From NCBI RefSeq assembly GCF_900105255.1, contig NZ_LT629763.1, positions 1,736,001 to 1,800,000 on the forward strand: a stretch of DNA of 64,000 nt. The letters run 5' to 3'. The translations under genes were made by a program, and so were the position numbers. The notes under the pieces are model-generated. The model saw only the letters and a program-made list of their open reading frames with translations. It searched no databases and was not told the DNA's origin. This document shows, one piece after another, positions 25,142 through 35,871 of this stretch; within the stretch, counting starts at the first letter, position 1, and each line of letters starts with the position of its first letter. The DNA comes from Halopseudomonas sabulinigri (GTDB lineage: Bacteria; Pseudomonadota; Gammaproteobacteria; Pseudomonadales; Pseudomonadaceae).

Positions 25142-26842
25142 ATGGAAACCCCCGCTCTATCTGGGCTGGCACGCCGCATTGTTCAAGATGGGCTGCTCGA
25201 TGCCGACACCGCAGCTAAGGCAAGTCAGCAGGCTAGCCAAGACAAGATCCCACTGATCACGCACCTCGTACAGCGCAAGCTTGCTAGCTCCCGTGACCTC
25301 GCAATGGTTTGTGCTGAAGAGTTTGGTTATCCCTACTTTGACTTAACCGCCATAGACAAAGAAACGCAACCGAGTGAGTTGGTTAGCGAGAAGCTAATTC
25401 GTCAACACAACGTATTGCCCTTATTCAAGCGAGGCTCGCGCCTCTATTTAGCCATATCCGACCCAACCAACCAACAAGCGCTTAGCGACATCCAGTTCAA
25501 CACCGGACTGATGACCGATGCTGTAATAGTAGAGGACGACAAGCTGCATACTGCTATCGATAAGTTCCTGGACAGCCCTACCGGCGGACTAGGCGATATG
25601 GCAGACGCAGACCTTGACGACCTAGACGTTCAGGCAGTTACCGACGACGATAACAAAGACAACGGTACTGACGCTGACGACGCCCCTATAGTTCGCTTCG
25701 TCAACAAAATGCTCTTGGACGCGGTACGAATGGGGTCTTCTGACCTGCATTTCGAGCCTTACGAGAAGACATATCGAGTTCGCTTCCGTACCGACGGCAT
25801 TTTGCACGAGGTGGCCAAGCCACCACAGCAGCTTGGTGTGCGGATTGCGGCTCGCTTGAAAGTAATGTCGTCTATGGACATGGCCGAGCGGCGCAAGCCG
25901 CAGGATGGCCGTATCAAGATGAAGATATCCAAGAACAAAGCCATCGACTTTCGCGTAAACACCCTCCCAACTCTCTGGGGCGAAAAGGTGGTGCTGCGTA
26001 TTCTCGATTCCGAAAGCGCCAAGATGGGTATCGACGCACTGGGCTATGAGGACGACCAGAAGCATATGTACTTGGCGGCACTTGAGCGCCCGCAAGGCAT
26101 GATCTTAGTGACAGGCCCTACCGGCTCAGGCAAAACGGTTTCACTGTATACCGGATTGAACATTCTCAATACCATGGAGCGCAATATCTCCACTGCAGAA
26201 GACCCGGTAGAGATCAACTTGGAAGGCATAAATCAGGTCAACGTGAACCCTAAGCAAGGCTTGGATTTCGCCAAAGCATTGCGCGCGTTCTTGCGGCAAG
26301 ACCCGGATATCATCATGGTTGGGGAGATTCGCGACCTCGAGACCGCGGAGATCGCTATCAAGGCAGCCCAAACCGGCCACATGGTGATGTCTACGCTACA
26401 CACCAACAGTGCTGCTGAGACGTTGACTCGTTTGCGCAATATGGGCGTGCCTTCCTTTAACATCGCAACGTCGGTAAATCTGATCATCGCTCAGCGCTTG
26501 GCACGCCGGCTTTGTAAAAGCTGCAAGAAGCCGATGGAAATTCCCCGCGAAACACTGCTGGAGGAAGGCTTCTCGGCAGAGCAGGTCGATGCCGGCATTA
26601 CAATATTTGGCCCTGTGGGTTGCGAAAATTGTAAAGATGGTTATAAAGGACGTGTTGGTATTTATGAAGTCGTCAAAATTACGCCTGCGATGCAGCGCAT
26701 CATCATGGAAGACGGCAACTCTATTCAGATTTCTGATGTAGCCCAGAGCGAGGGCTTTAGAAGCTTGCGCCAATCGGCCCTTATGAAGGCAGAAGAGGGT
26801 GTTACCAGCCTGGCGGAAGTTAACCGAGTGACCAAGGATTAA
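25142..26842 (+). CDS. pilB: Type IV pilus extension ATPase PilB
   Basis: The hexameric cytoplasmic motor that powers pilus assembly. It has 566 residues. An N-terminal MshEN/T2SSE-N domain (about 1-150) is followed by the secretion ATPase core with Walker A GPTGSGKT, Asp box, Walker B IIMVGEIRDLETAE, His box and a tetracysteine zinc site (CKSC and CENC). AAAGG lies just before the ATG. It is the first gene of pilBCD-coaE-yacG, divergent from pilA across 288 bases. Confidence 0.98.
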   Translation: METPALSGLARRIVQDGLLDADTAAKASQQASQDKIPLITHLVQRKLASSRDLAMVCAEEFGYPYFDLTAIDKETQPSELVSEKLIRQHNVLPLFKRGSRLYLAISDPTNQQALSDIQFNTGLMTDAVIVEDDKLHTAIDKFLDSPTGGLGDMADADLDDLDVQAVTDDDNKDNGTDADDAPIVRFVNKMLLDAVRMGSSDLHFEPYEKTYRVRFRTDGILHEVAKPPQQLGVRIAARLKVMSSMDMAERRKPQDGRIKMKISKNKAIDFRVNTLPTLWGEKVVLRILDSESAKMGIDALGYEDDQKHMYLAALERPQGMILVTGPTGSGKTVSLYTGLNILNTMERNISTAEDPVEINLEGINQVNVNPKQGLDFAKALRAFLRQDPDIIMVGEIRDLETAEIAIKAAQTGHMVMSTLHTNSAAETLTRLRNMGVPSFNIATSVNLIIAQRLARRLCKSCKKPMEIPRETLLEEGFSAEQVDAGITIFGPVGCENCKDGYKGRVGIYEVVKITPAMQRIIMEDGNSIQISDVAQSEGFRSLRQSALMKAEEGVTSLAEVNRVTKD

Positions 26843-26845
26843 GTC

Positions 26846-28108
26846 ATGGCGCAACAAGCAGCACTAAAAAAGAATCCTGCAGCTGCCAAGAAAAAGGCCA
26901 AGGAAGAGAAACTTTACCCCTTCAAGTGGGAAGGTAAAGACCGTAAAGGCACCAAAATTACGGGGGAGACTCAGGGCTCAAATCCTGCATTGATTAAGAA
27001 CCAGCTGCGCAAACAAGGCATCTTGGTTACCAAAATCAATCGCAAGTCTACCCTATTTGGCAAGCGAGCAAAGGCGATAAAGCCTCTAGACATCGCGTTT
27101 TTTACTCGCCAGTTGGCGACGATGATGGAGTCAGGGGTTCCCATCATTCAGGCTTTCGAGATCATTGCCGAGGGCGCTGAAAATCCGAACGTGGCTAAGC
27201 TAGTCACCGAAATCAAAACTGATGTTGCTGCTGGCAACACCCTTGCGGATTCACTGCGCCAACACCCTAAATATTTTGACGATCTCTTTTGCAACTTGGT
27301 GGAGTCAGGCGAGCAGTCTGGCCGCCTTGAGTCACTTCTAGATCGTATCGCAACCTATAAAGAAAAAACCGAAGCGCTCAAAGCTAAAATTAAAAAGGCT
27401 ATGACCTACCCCATTTCGGTTGTAGTTGTCGCAATCATCGTGACAGCGATCATGCTGCTAAAGGTTGTGCCCAGTTTTCAAGAGGTCTTCGCCAACTTTG
27501 GAGCAGAACTACCTGGCTTCACACTTTTCGTGATTGGCCTATCTGAATGGTTGCAAGCCTGGTGGTTCGTGGCCCTCTTTTTGATTATCGCTGTTGGGTA
27601 CGCCTACTCTCAAGCTCACCTCCGCTCAAAGCGATTTAGAGACGCGGAAGACCGCGCCTTGCTGAAAGCTCCCATTATCGGGGATATTATCTACCAGGCA
27701 GCTGTAGCGCGGTATGCACGCACTCTTTCCACAACCTTTGCAGCAGGCGTGCCATTGGTAGAAGCCCTCGACTCTGTAGCAGGCGCGTCAGGCAACGTCG
27801 TTTTCTACAACGCTGTCATGAAAATCAAAGAAGATGTCTCAGCCGGTTCGCAGCTGAACTTTTCGATGCGAAATACAAATGTATTCCCTTCACTGGCTAC
27901 TCAAATGGCCGGCATCGGTGAAGAATCAGGCAACCTCGATGGCATGCTTGAAAAAGTTGCGGACTACTATGAAGCAGAAGTTGACAACAAAGTAGACAAC
28001 CTCACGACCCTGCTAGAGCCTATGATTATGTCCGTTCTAGGCATTTTGGTTGGCGGGCTGATCGTAGCCATGTACCTCCCTATCTTCCAGCTCGGCAACG
28101 TCGTATAA
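26846..28108 (+). CDS. pilC: Type IV pilus inner-membrane platform protein PilC
   Basis: The polytopic platform that couples the PilB and PilT motors to pilin movement. It has 420 residues with two T2SSF domains (KPLDIAFFTRQLATMMESGVPI in the first; ARYARTLSTTFAAGVPLVEAL in the second) and three membrane segments, including VVVVAIIVTAIMLLKVVPSF and the C-terminal IMSVLGILVGGLIVAMYLPIF. It starts three bases after pilB. Confidence 0.98.
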   Translation: MAQQAALKKNPAAAKKKAKEEKLYPFKWEGKDRKGTKITGETQGSNPALIKNQLRKQGILVTKINRKSTLFGKRAKAIKPLDIAFFTRQLATMMESGVPIIQAFEIIAEGAENPNVAKLVTEIKTDVAAGNTLADSLRQHPKYFDDLFCNLVESGEQSGRLESLLDRIATYKEKTEALKAKIKKAMTYPISVVVVAIIVTAIMLLKVVPSFQEVFANFGAELPGFTLFVIGLSEWLQAWWFVALFLIIAVGYAYSQAHLRSKRFRDAEDRALLKAPIIGDIIYQAAVARYARTLSTTFAAGVPLVEALDSVAGASGNVVFYNAVMKIKEDVSAGSQLNFSMRNTNVFPSLATQMAGIGEESGNLDGMLEKVADYYEAEVDNKVDNLTTLLEPMIMSVLGILVGGLIVAMYLPIFQLGNVV

Positions 28109-28112
28109 ACGC

Positions 28113-28985
28113 ATGCAGCTTCTCGATTACCTGGCCAGCCAAACGCTGGCCTTTATTTTACTCGCGGGCCTGCTGGGACTGGTTATCGGCAGCTTCCTCA
28201 ACGTGGTGATTCATCGCCTGCCCAAGATGATGGAAAACCAATGGCTGCAGCAAAGCAGAGAAATGCTGCATCCTGACGAAGAGCAGCCTGCTCAGCCGAC
28301 CTACAACCTCATACTCCCGCACTCACACTGCCCTCACTGCAACACCGAGATCAAGGCCTGGCAAAACCTGCCGCTTTTGAGTTATCTGCTGTTGAGAGGC
28401 CGCTGCGGCCACTGCAAGGGCAGTATTAGCCCGCGTTACCCCATGATCGAACTGATGACCGCTCTGCTTTCCATGGTGATAGCATGGCAATACGGCTTTG
28501 GTTGGCCGGCTGCCGGGATGCTGGTACTGACCTGGGGATTGATCAGCCTGAGCATGATCGACGCCGATACCCAGCTACTACCCGACGTACTGGTATTGCC
28601 GCTGTTATGGCTTGGGCTGATCGCCAACAGTTTCGCGATCTATACCTCTCTGCACGAGGCACTGTGGGGCGCGGTCGCCGGTTATCTCAGTCTGTGGTCG
28701 GTTTATTGGCTATTCAAACTGGTGACTGGCAAGGAAGGCATGGGCTATGGTGACTTCAAGCTACTGGCCATGCTGGGCGCCTGGGGTGGTTGGCAGATAC
28801 TGCCATTGACCATATTGCTATCTTCGCTGGTGGGTGCCGTTCTTGGCATCATCATCCTGAAGACACGCGGGCAGGACAACACCACACCCCTGCCCTTTGG
28901 CCCTTACCTGGCGATTGCAGGCTGGATTGCACTGATCTGGGGTGAGACAATCACTGGCACCTATCTAAAGTTCGCCGGCTTCTAA
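28113..28985 (+). CDS. pilD: Prepilin peptidase/N-methyltransferase PilD
   Basis: The membrane aspartyl protease that cleaves leaders of pilins and pseudopilins and methylates the new N-terminus. It has 290 residues. The cytoplasmic loop carries two CxxC pairs (CPHC and CGHC) for zinc. The catalytic aspartates lie in [12 protein letters not shown] and GYGDFKLLA. It starts four bases after pilC. Its substrates here include PilA and the minor pilins at 47-54 kb. Confidence 0.98.
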   Translation: MQLLDYLASQTLAFILLAGLLGLVIGSFLNVVIHRLPKMMENQWLQQSREMLHPDEEQPAQPTYNLILPHSHCPHCNTEIKAWQNLPLLSYLLLRGRCGHCKGSISPRYPMIELMTALLSMVIAWQYGFGWPAAGMLVLTWGLISLSMIDADTQLLPDVLVLPLLWLGLIANSFAIYTSLHEALWGAVAGYLSLWSVYWLFKLVTGKEGMGYGDFKLLAMLGAWGGWQILPLTILLSSLVGAVLGIIILKTRGQDNTTPLPFGPYLAIAGWIALIWGETITGTYLKFAGF

Positions 28986-29046
28986 GTTGGCGATCAGCCG
29001 CCTTGGGCGGCAGGTGACTCACTTTCGGATACCAGCACTCGCAGTT

Positions 29047-29658
29047 ATGACCATGATCATTGGCTTGACCGGCGGCATTGGCAGTGGCAAGACCGCCGCC
29101 GCCAACTACTTTTCTTCCGCCCACGATATTCACGTAGTGGACGCCGACCTGAAGTCGCGCATAGTCGTAGAGCCCGGCAAGCCCGCACTGCAGCATATCG
29201 TTGATCGCTTCGGTGCCGAGATCCTCCTGGAGGATGGCCAGCTAAATCGCGCCGCCCTACGCCAACAGGTGTTCAGTGATCCACAGCAACGCGTTTGGCT
29301 GGAGCAACTGCTGCACCCCCTGATACGCGAAGAAATCATCAGCGACTTGCACAGCGCTGCATCGCCTTATGCGCTGCTTGTATCCCCCCTATTGGTTGAG
29401 TCCGGCCAACACCGGCTGACGAGTCGCGTCATCGTGGTGGACGTTCCCGAAGAGCTACAGTTGGCCCGCACGGCGATACGTGACCAGGTTTCAGAACAGC
29501 AGGTCAGGGCCATCATGCAAGTGCAGGCACAGCGGGAGGCGCGACTACGCCAGGCCCACGACGTTATCGTCAACGACCGCGATTTGGCTCACCTCCATCA
29601 ACAGGTAGATGCGCTGCATCAACAGTATCTCGCCATGCTGCAGGAGAAAGAAATATGA
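29047..29658 (+). CDS. coaE: Dephospho-CoA kinase CoaE
   Basis: The last step of coenzyme A synthesis, phosphorylation of dephospho-CoA. It has 203 residues from the ATG at 29047, chosen because the P-loop ([11 protein letters not shown]) then begins at residue 6 as in the family. The DADLKSR and LLVESG segments are also conserved. It lies downstream of pilD in the order kept across pseudomonads and overlaps yacG by an ATGA. Confidence 0.96.
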   Translation: MTMIIGLTGGIGSGKTAAANYFSSAHDIHVVDADLKSRIVVEPGKPALQHIVDRFGAEILLEDGQLNRAALRQQVFSDPQQRVWLEQLLHPLIREEIISDLHSAASPYALLVSPLLVESGQHRLTSRVIVVDVPEELQLARTAIRDQVSEQQVRAIMQVQAQREARLRQAHDVIVNDRDLAHLHQQVDALHQQYLAMLQEKEI

Positions 29659-29843
29659 CACTCAGCGTCGAATGCCCCACCTGTCTGGCGCCGGTGACCT
29701 GGGATGCCAGCTTTCCTGATCGCCCTTTCTGCTCTCACCGCTGCCGCCTTATTGACCTGGGCGCCTGGGCCTCGGAGGAGCATGTGATACCCGGTAACGA
29801 TCAGGAGCAGGATGTGTTTTCCGAGGATCTGCCGCCGCAATGA
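29655..29843 (+). CDS. yacG: DNA gyrase inhibitor YacG
   Basis: A 62-residue zinc protein. The cysteines CPTC and CSHRC form the C4 zinc site, and the segment [19 protein letters not shown] is diagnostic. E. coli YacG binds GyrB and blocks gyrase. Its ATG overlaps the coaE TGA, so it is translationally coupled. Confidence 0.96.
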   Translation: MTLSVECPTCLAPVTWDASFPDRPFCSHRCRLIDLGAWASEEHVIPGNDQEQDVFSEDLPPQ

Positions 29844-29874
29844 GCCTCAGAACCAGCCAAAATACGGCGACCTG

Positions 29875-30828
29875 ATGCGCCGCATCCACGTGATGGCGGC
29901 CGTCATCAAGAACTTGGACGGTCAGATACTCATTGCCAAACGGCCTGACAGCTCACATCAGGGCGGCCTGTGGGAGTTTCCTGGCGGAAAGTTGGAACCA
30001 GACGAGTCCCGCTTTGCGGCGCTGCGCAGAGAGCTACAGGAAGAGCTTGGCATTGAGGTGATTCAGGCCAGACCGCTAATCGATATCCGGCATGACTACC
30101 CCGACAAGTCAATCCGTCTGGACGTGTGGCTGGTCGACAGGTTCAGCGGTATCGCCCACGGTGCGGAGGGTCAGCCAATACGGTGGGTACAAAGCGCCGA
30201 GCTCAACCAGTTTGAATTTCCCGCAGCCAATAGGCCCATCCTTACCGCCGCGCAGCTGCCGGAACGCTACCTGATCACGCCCGACTGCGACGAACAAACG
30301 CTTTTTCGCGGCCTGGACCAGGTCAGAGGCGAAGGCGTCCCACTGATTCAGTTACGCCAGACTCAATTGCAGCCAGAAGCCTACGACGCGCTCGCACAGC
30401 GCGTGACGCAGCGCTACGGCGACGACTTCAAGTGGCTGTTGAAAGGCGATGTGCAGCCGCGCGTGACAGATTGCGGCTGGCATCTTAACAGTGCCCAGTT
30501 AAGGCGGCTTTGGCAGCAGCAGGCAGACGGACAGAAAGCCCAAAAGCCTTTCAGCGGCCTGCTGGCAGCTTCCTGCCACAACGCAGAAGAGCTCTCGATG
30601 GCGATCGCACTGGGCGTAGACTTTGTAACCCTGTCACCCGTGCAAACCACCGCCAGCCACCCCGACGCCAACCCCCTGGGATGGGAACAGGCTGAGCAAC
30701 TGATAACCGAGGGCAACCTGCCGGTCTATCTACTCGGAGGGCTACAACCATCGCACTCTGCGCGGGCTTTCGACATTGGCGCGCAGGGGGTAGCAGGTAT
30801 AAACGCGTTCTGGCCCAGCGACAATTGA
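29875..30828 (+). CDS. mutT: Nudix hydrolase (MutT) fused to thiamine phosphate synthase-like domain
   Basis: A roughly 317-residue fusion found widely in pseudomonads. Residues 1-130 form the MutT domain, whose Nudix box (G38 to I60: GX5EX7REUXEEXGU) is intact, so 8-oxo-dGTP hydrolysis is likely. Residues from about 140 form a ThiE-like TIM barrel (VPLIQLRQT; VTLSPVQTT; PVYLLGGLQP). Its activity is unknown. The start at 29875 gives the usual MRRIHV opening. Upstream codons lack a ribosome site. Confidence 0.9.
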   Translation: MRRIHVMAAVIKNLDGQILIAKRPDSSHQGGLWEFPGGKLEPDESRFAALRRELQEELGIEVIQARPLIDIRHDYPDKSIRLDVWLVDRFSGIAHGAEGQPIRWVQSAELNQFEFPAANRPILTAAQLPERYLITPDCDEQTLFRGLDQVRGEGVPLIQLRQTQLQPEAYDALAQRVTQRYGDDFKWLLKGDVQPRVTDCGWHLNSAQLRRLWQQQADGQKAQKPFSGLLAASCHNAEELSMAIALGVDFVTLSPVQTTASHPDANPLGWEQAEQLITEGNLPVYLLGGLQPSHSARAFDIGAQGVAGINAFWPSDN

Positions 30829-30846
30829 ACGCTGGCCATTGCAATA

Positions 30847-31794
30847 CTACTGAACCTCTACCACGCGCAATTCCTTGGGCATGCTGAAAACGATGTTCTC
30901 TTCCTGCCCGGCCAGCTCTTCTGCGCCGGTAGCGCCCTGCGCATGTAGATGCTGAATCACCTGACGCACCAGCACATCCGGCGCTGATGCCCCTGCGGTG
31001 ACACCAATACTGGCTACCGAGGCGAGCCATTCCGGTTTGATTTCATCTGCCCCATCGATCAGATACGCCGGCGTACCCATGCGCTCAGACAGCTCGCGCA
31101 AACGGTTGGAATTCGAGCTGTTGGGGCTGCCGACAACCAGCACCAGGTCACACTCACTGGCCAGCTGCTTGACCGCATCCTGCCGATTTTGAGTGGCGTA
31201 GCAGATGTCGTCCTTGCGCGGACCGTCAATCGCCGGGAAGCGCGCGCGCAGGGCATCGATAACACGGGCGGTGTCGTCCATCGATAGCGTAGTCTGGGTA
31301 ACAAAGGCCAGGCGCTCCGGATCGCGAACCTGTAACTGCGCAACGTCTGCTTGTTCCTCCACCAGATAGATTGCGCCGCCCTGGCTGGCATCATACTGCC
31401 CCATGGTGCCCTCCACTTCCGGGTGGCCAGCGTGGCCGATCAGCACACACTCCCGACCATCTCGGCTGTAACGAGTAACCTCCATGTGCACCTTGGTGAC
31501 CAACGGACAGGTCGCATCAAACACCTTGAGACCGCGATCGGCCGCCTGCTGCCGCACGGCTTGCGAAACGCCATGGGCACTGAAGATAACAATGACGTCA
31601 TCCGGCACCTGGTCAATTTCTTCCACAAAGACCGCACCGCGGCTACGCAAGTCTTCCACCACAAACTTGTTGTGGACCACTTCATGACGCACGTAAATAG
31701 GCGGGCCAAAGACTTCCAGTGCCCGATTGACGATCTCGATGGCGCGATCAACGCCTGCACAGAAGCCGCGCGGATTAGCCAGTTTGATCTGCAT
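30847..31794 (-). CDS. ispH: 4-hydroxy-3-methylbut-2-enyl diphosphate reductase IspH
   Basis: The last enzyme of the MEP isoprenoid pathway, an iron-sulfur reductase giving IPP and DMAPP. It has 315 residues. Three conserved cysteines are visible: C12 in GFCAGVD, one in DATCPLV and one in [11 protein letters not shown]. The ATG at 31794 is preferred over the GTG two codons earlier because GAGG lies five bases before it and the protein then begins [10 protein letters not shown] as in P. aeruginosa. Confidence 0.97.
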   Translation of the reverse strand: MQIKLANPRGFCAGVDRAIEIVNRALEVFGPPIYVRHEVVHNKFVVEDLRSRGAVFVEEIDQVPDDVIVIFSAHGVSQAVRQQAADRGLKVFDATCPLVTKVHMEVTRYSRDGRECVLIGHAGHPEVEGTMGQYDASQGGAIYLVEEQADVAQLQVRDPERLAFVTQTTLSMDDTARVIDALRARFPAIDGPRKDDICYATQNRQDAVKQLASECDLVLVVGSPNSSNSNRLRELSERMGTPAYLIDGADEIKPEWLASVASIGVTAGASAPDVLVRQVIQHLHAQGATGAEELAGQEENIVFSMPKELRVVEVQ

Positions 31795-31876
31795 GAGCAC
31801 CTCGGGGCATTAGTCTGTTGATGGGCGAATTATCCAGCATCATTGCGCTGATTGCGATGACTGACCGATAAGCCGG

Positions 31877-32314
31877 TCAGGCCGGCGCCACCGCGACAAT
31901 TTCGACGTCAAAGGTGATGACCTTACCTGCCAAGGGGTGATTGAAGTCAACCTCTACCACCTTCTCGTGGATAGTTTTCACCACACCCGGCAGCTCACCG
32001 CCGGCAGCGTCCTGAAAAATCACCAGCAGGCCTTCTTCCAGCTCCATCTCGTCGAACTGATCCCGCGCTATGCTCTGTACATTCTGCGGATTACCCGGCC
32101 CAAAGCCGCGCTCCGGTTCGATCGCAAAGCTACGCCTATCTCCCGCTTGCAGACCGAACAGCGCTTGCTCGAAGCCAGGCAGCAAACTGCCATCACCCAC
32201 CTTGAAGGTCGCCGGTTGTTTATCCAGCGTGGTGTCGACCACATCACCGTTGGGCAATTTCAGCGTGAAGTGCAGGGTCACCTGGGTGTCGTGGTTGATG
32301 CGCAGGTCTGTCAT
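31877..32314 (-). CDS. fkpB: FKBP-type peptidyl-prolyl isomerase FkpB (SlpA)
   Basis: A 145-residue SlpA-type FKBP with an inserted IF domain; a cytoplasmic proline isomerase and chaperone. Visible segments are VTLHFTLKLPNGDVVDTT, GDGSLLPGFEQALFGLQAGD, and FNHPLAGKVITFDVEIVAV. The ATG at 32314 gives the family start MTDLRINHD; the longer upstream frame runs through repeat DNA. Its place upstream of ispH and downstream of lspA-ileS is conserved in pseudomonads. Confidence 0.95.
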   Translation of the reverse strand: MTDLRINHDTQVTLHFTLKLPNGDVVDTTLDKQPATFKVGDGSLLPGFEQALFGLQAGDRRSFAIEPERGFGPGNPQNVQSIARDQFDEMELEEGLLVIFQDAAGGELPGVVKTIHEKVVEVDFNHPLAGKVITFDVEIVAVAPA

Positions 32315-32388
32315 TTTGGTATCTCGAATTTGATTTAGGTAATACATCCGTCGGGGAAGCGCTGTGCAGCGGAGCCGCTTCCAGGGAC

Positions 32389-32408
32389 AGCCGGGTTCCA
32401 TCCCGGCT
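32389..32408. repeat. Hairpin with the same 7-6-7 geometry (copy C)
   Basis: AGCCGGG, loop TTCCAT, CCCGGCT. It has a different stem from the GGTCGAG repeats but the same stem length and the same loop as copy A. It lies 24 bases from copy B in the fkpB-lspA gap. Confidence 0.55.
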
Positions 32409-32432
32409 CGCGGTGGTGCGGCTTTTGCCGCT

Positions 32433-32460
32433 GGTCGAGATGGAGCTCGACCTTCCCGGG
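32433..32460 (-). repeat. Interspersed hairpin repeat, copy B
   Basis: On the minus strand this reads CCCGGGAA followed by GGTCGAGCTCCATCTCGACC. It has a perfect 7-bp stem with a six-base loop and differs from copy A at one of 28 positions. It lies between fkpB and lspA. Confidence 0.75.
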
Positions 32461-32536
32461 AACAAACCAAACCAGTGTGCGGCTATACAGTTCATGCGCC
32501 TCGCGGAAAAAGCGTCCTGCCCGCATCTACCAGCTT

Positions 32537-33031
32537 CTAGCTCTCAGCCTGCTTTTTACCGACAAACATATCCACAATCAGCAAGCCAGCACCGACGGTA
32601 ATGGCACTGTCGGCGATATTGAAGGCTGGGAAGAACCAGCGCTGCTGCCAGTGCACCAGAATAAAATCGACTACGTGCCCCAGCACCACACGGTCATAAA
32701 GGTTGCCCAGCGCGCCGCCCAGAATCAGCGCCAACGCGATGGCTTCCATACGCTTGCTGCGATCCAGCCGCGACAGCCAGATGCAGAGCACCACGCTGAC
32801 TACCACGGCAATGGCGGCGAACAACCAACGCTGCCAGCCTGCAGCATCCGCCAAAAAACTGAACGCCGCACCGGTGTTGTACGCCAGGGTAAAGCTGAAC
32901 AGCCCTTCGATTACTGGCACCTGGTGGTACATCTCTAGGTTGGAGACCGCAATCCACTTGCTCAGTTGATCCAGCGCGATCACCAGTACCGAAAGCCATA
33001 GCCAGGCCAGACTCCCCTTGGCCTCAGGCAT
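32537..33031 (-). CDS. lspA: Lipoprotein signal peptidase LspA
   Basis: The inner-membrane aspartyl peptidase that removes signal peptides from prolipoproteins. It has 164 residues and four membrane segments. Conserved blocks are [40 protein letters not shown] and FNIADSAI; the last two carry the catalytic aspartates. The ATG at 33031 overlaps the end of ileS by eight bases, so the two are coupled. Confidence 0.97.
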   Translation of the reverse strand: MPEAKGSLAWLWLSVLVIALDQLSKWIAVSNLEMYHQVPVIEGLFSFTLAYNTGAAFSFLADAAGWQRWLFAAIAVVVSVVLCIWLSRLDRSKRMEAIALALILGGALGNLYDRVVLGHVVDFILVHWQQRWFFPAFNIADSAITVGAGLLIVDMFVGKKQAES

Positions 33032-35849
33032 GATGACGCACCTCACCAGCGCCCTCGATGTTATCCACACAGCGCCCGCAAATGTCGGGGTGCGCGGCGT
33101 GACTGCCCACGTCGGCACGGAAATGCCAGCAACGCGCGCACTTGGCTTCCGCCGACTTGAGAATACGCAGCTTCAGACCCGGCACTTCGGTAGCCACAGC
33201 CTCGTCGGGGGCGTCCGCCAACGGAGCCAGCGCTGCCTGCGAGGTGATAAGCACAAACCGCAGCTCGTCGCCCAGCTTGCTCAACGCCTCGTCGAGTGCC
33301 GGCTCTACGAACAGGGTGACCTCGGCCTCCAGATTACCGCGGATCGCCTTCGCGTTACGCAGGTTCTCCAGCTCCTTGTTGACGGCTTCCTTGACGCCCA
33401 TGACGGTGTCCCAAAACACGCGCCCCAGTGCCTGATCCGATGGCAGTTCAGCAAGCCCCTCGTACCAGGTGTTGAGCATGACCGACTCATTGCGTTCGCC
33501 TGGCAGGTGCTGCCAAAGCTCTTCGGAGGTGAAGGACAACACCGGTGCTATCCAGCGCACCAAGGCTTCAGCGATGTGATAAAGCGCAGTCTGGCAAGAG
33601 CGGCGCGCTACGCTGTTGGCCTGGGTGGTGTACTGGCGATCCTTGATGATATCCAGATAGAAGCCACCCAGTTCCTGAACGCAGAAGTTGTGCACTTTCT
33701 GATAAACGTTCCAGAATTTGTAGGTGTCATAGGCCTCGACAATTTCCGCCTGCAGCAAACGGGCGCGGTCAACTGCCCAGCGATCCAAGTCCAGCATCTG
33801 CTCCGCCGGCAAGGCATCGACCTTGGGGTCAAAGCCGTTCAGGTTAGAGAGCAGGAAGCGCGCGGTATTGCGAATACGGCGGTAGGCGTCGGCACTGCGC
33901 TGCAGAATCTGATCGGAGACGGCCATCTCACCGGAGTAATCGGTGGAGGAGACCCACAAACGCAGAATGTCGGCGCCCAAGGTGTCATTGACCTTCTGCG
34001 GCGCGATGGTATTACCCAGTGATTTGGACATTTTGCGGCCGTTCTCGTCGACCGTGAAGCCGTGCGTCAGCAGACCTCGATAAGGTGCATGACCATCGAT
34101 AGCGCTCCCGGTCAGCAGCGACGAGTGGAACCAGCCCCGATGTTGGTCAGACCCTTCCAGATACAGATCGGCCAACGCACCCGCCGCATGCCCCATGGGG
34201 TGCGAGCCACGCATGACGTGCCAATGCGTGGTGCCGGAGTCGAACCAGACATCCAAGGTATCGGTAATCTTGTCGTATTGACCGGCTTCGTCGCCCAGCA
34301 GTTCGCTGGCGTCCATGTCGAACCAGGCATCAATGCCGCCCTGCTCCACGCGCTCAGCAACCTGCTCGATCAATTCCAACGTGCGTGGATGCAGCTCGCC
34401 ACTTTCCTTGTGCAGGAAGAAGGGAATCGGCACGCCCCAATTACGCTGCCGCGAGATACACCAGTCCGGGCGACCGGCAATCATGTTGTGCAAGCGCTGC
34501 TTGCCCCAGGCCGGCACGAACTCAGTCTGCTCGATGGCATTGAGTGCGCGTTCTCGCAGGGTTTCACCGCCCTTGACCGGGACGTCCATGCCGACGAACC
34601 ACTGCGCGGTGGCACGGTAAATCAGCGGCGTCTTGTGGCGCCAGCAGTGCATGTAACTGTGCTGAATGCTCTGATGCTTGAGCAAGGCACCCACTTCCTC
34701 CAGCTTGGTCACGATGGCTGGATTGGCCTTCCAGATAAACTGACCGCCGAAGAACGGCAAATCGCTGACATACACACCGTTGCTCTGCACCGGACTGAAA
34801 ATATCGTCGTTGGTCATGCCGTATTGCTTGCAGGTACGGAAGTCATCCTCACCGTAAGCGGGCGCGGAGTGCACCACGCCGGTACCCGCGTCCAGCTCGA
34901 CATACTCCGCCAGGTAAACCGGCGACAGGCGCTCGTACAGCGGATGACGGAAGTTGATCAGCTCCAGTGCGGCGCCGGGTGCAGTGGCAATCACCTCGCC
35001 TTCCAGGCCGTAACGCGCCAGACAGTCAGCCACCAGGTCTTCAGCCAGCAGCAACAGGCGCTCGCCGGTATCGACCAGCGCGTAATTGAATTCCGGATGC
35101 ACATTCAGCGCCTGGTTGGCGGGAATGGTCCAGGGCGTGGTGGTCCAGATCACGATAGCGGCTGGCTTGGGCAGCGCGCCCAGACCGAAAGCAGTTGCCA
35201 GTTTGTCAGCGTCCTCTACAAGGAAGGCGACATCGATGGCATCGGACTTCTTGTCCTGATACTCGACTTCAGCCTCGGCCAGTGCCGAACCACAATCGAA
35301 ACACCAGTTGACCGGCTTTAGGCCCTTGAACACCACACCCTGCTCGACCATTTTGCCGAGTGCGCGGATCTCACCGGCTTCGTTGGCAAAGTTCATCGTC
35401 AGGTAGGGGTTATCCCAATCGCCCAACACACCCAGGCGGATAAAATCTGCCTTCTGCAGGGCGACCTGCTCGGCGGCGTAGGCGCGGCTAAGCTCACGCA
35501 CCTTGTCGGCCGGCAGATGCTTGCCGTGGGTAGTTTCAACCTTGTGCTCGATAGGCAGGCCGTGACAGTCCCAGCCAGGTACATAAGGCGCATCAAAACC
35601 CGACAGGGTTTTGGAGCGCGTGATCATATCCTTGATGATCTTGTTCAACGCATGACCGATGTGAATGACGCCGTTAGCGTAGGGCGGGCCATCGTGCAGA
35701 ATGAACTGCGGGCGGCCCTGGCTAACCTCGCGAATGCGCTGGTACAAACCATCAAGACGCTTGAGGGTTTCCGGCTCGCGGTTCGGCAGCCCGGCTTTCA
35801 TCGGAAAGTCCGTGGCAGGCAGGTTCAGTGTCGCTTTGTAATCGGTCAT
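33024..35849 (-). CDS. ileS: Isoleucyl-tRNA synthetase IleS
   Basis: A class I aminoacyl-tRNA synthetase with 941 residues. The HIGH-type motif ([10 protein letters not shown], about residue 60), the CP1 editing domain, the KMSKS motif ([11 protein letters not shown]) and the C-terminal zinc cysteines (CARC and CGRC) are all present. It lies between ribF (22 bases upstream) and lspA (overlapping), the conserved ribF-ileS-lspA order. Confidence 0.98.
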   Translation of the reverse strand: MTDYKATLNLPATDFPMKAGLPNREPETLKRLDGLYQRIREVSQGRPQFILHDGPPYANGVIHIGHALNKIIKDMITRSKTLSGFDAPYVPGWDCHGLPIEHKVETTHGKHLPADKVRELSRAYAAEQVALQKADFIRLGVLGDWDNPYLTMNFANEAGEIRALGKMVEQGVVFKGLKPVNWCFDCGSALAEAEVEYQDKKSDAIDVAFLVEDADKLATAFGLGALPKPAAIVIWTTTPWTIPANQALNVHPEFNYALVDTGERLLLLAEDLVADCLARYGLEGEVIATAPGAALELINFRHPLYERLSPVYLAEYVELDAGTGVVHSAPAYGEDDFRTCKQYGMTNDDIFSPVQSNGVYVSDLPFFGGQFIWKANPAIVTKLEEVGALLKHQSIQHSYMHCWRHKTPLIYRATAQWFVGMDVPVKGGETLRERALNAIEQTEFVPAWGKQRLHNMIAGRPDWCISRQRNWGVPIPFFLHKESGELHPRTLELIEQVAERVEQGGIDAWFDMDASELLGDEAGQYDKITDTLDVWFDSGTTHWHVMRGSHPMGHAAGALADLYLEGSDQHRGWFHSSLLTGSAIDGHAPYRGLLTHGFTVDENGRKMSKSLGNTIAPQKVNDTLGADILRLWVSSTDYSGEMAVSDQILQRSADAYRRIRNTARFLLSNLNGFDPKVDALPAEQMLDLDRWAVDRARLLQAEIVEAYDTYKFWNVYQKVHNFCVQELGGFYLDIIKDRQYTTQANSVARRSCQTALYHIAEALVRWIAPVLSFTSEELWQHLPGERNESVMLNTWYEGLAELPSDQALGRVFWDTVMGVKEAVNKELENLRNAKAIRGNLEAEVTLFVEPALDEALSKLGDELRFVLITSQAALAPLADAPDEAVATEVPGLKLRILKSAEAKCARCWHFRADVGSHAAHPDICGRCVDNIEGAGEVRHHA

Positions 35850-35871
35850 TTCGGTTCAGGCTCTTTTAAGT

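Noticed and set aside
33061-33069. A third TTATCCACA (DnaA box)
   Set aside because: It lies inside the ileS coding sequence as a single copy, consistent with chance.
34062-35321. A 419-codon plus-strand open frame
   Set aside because: Antisense to ileS, whose HIGH and KMSKS motifs are intact on the other strand.
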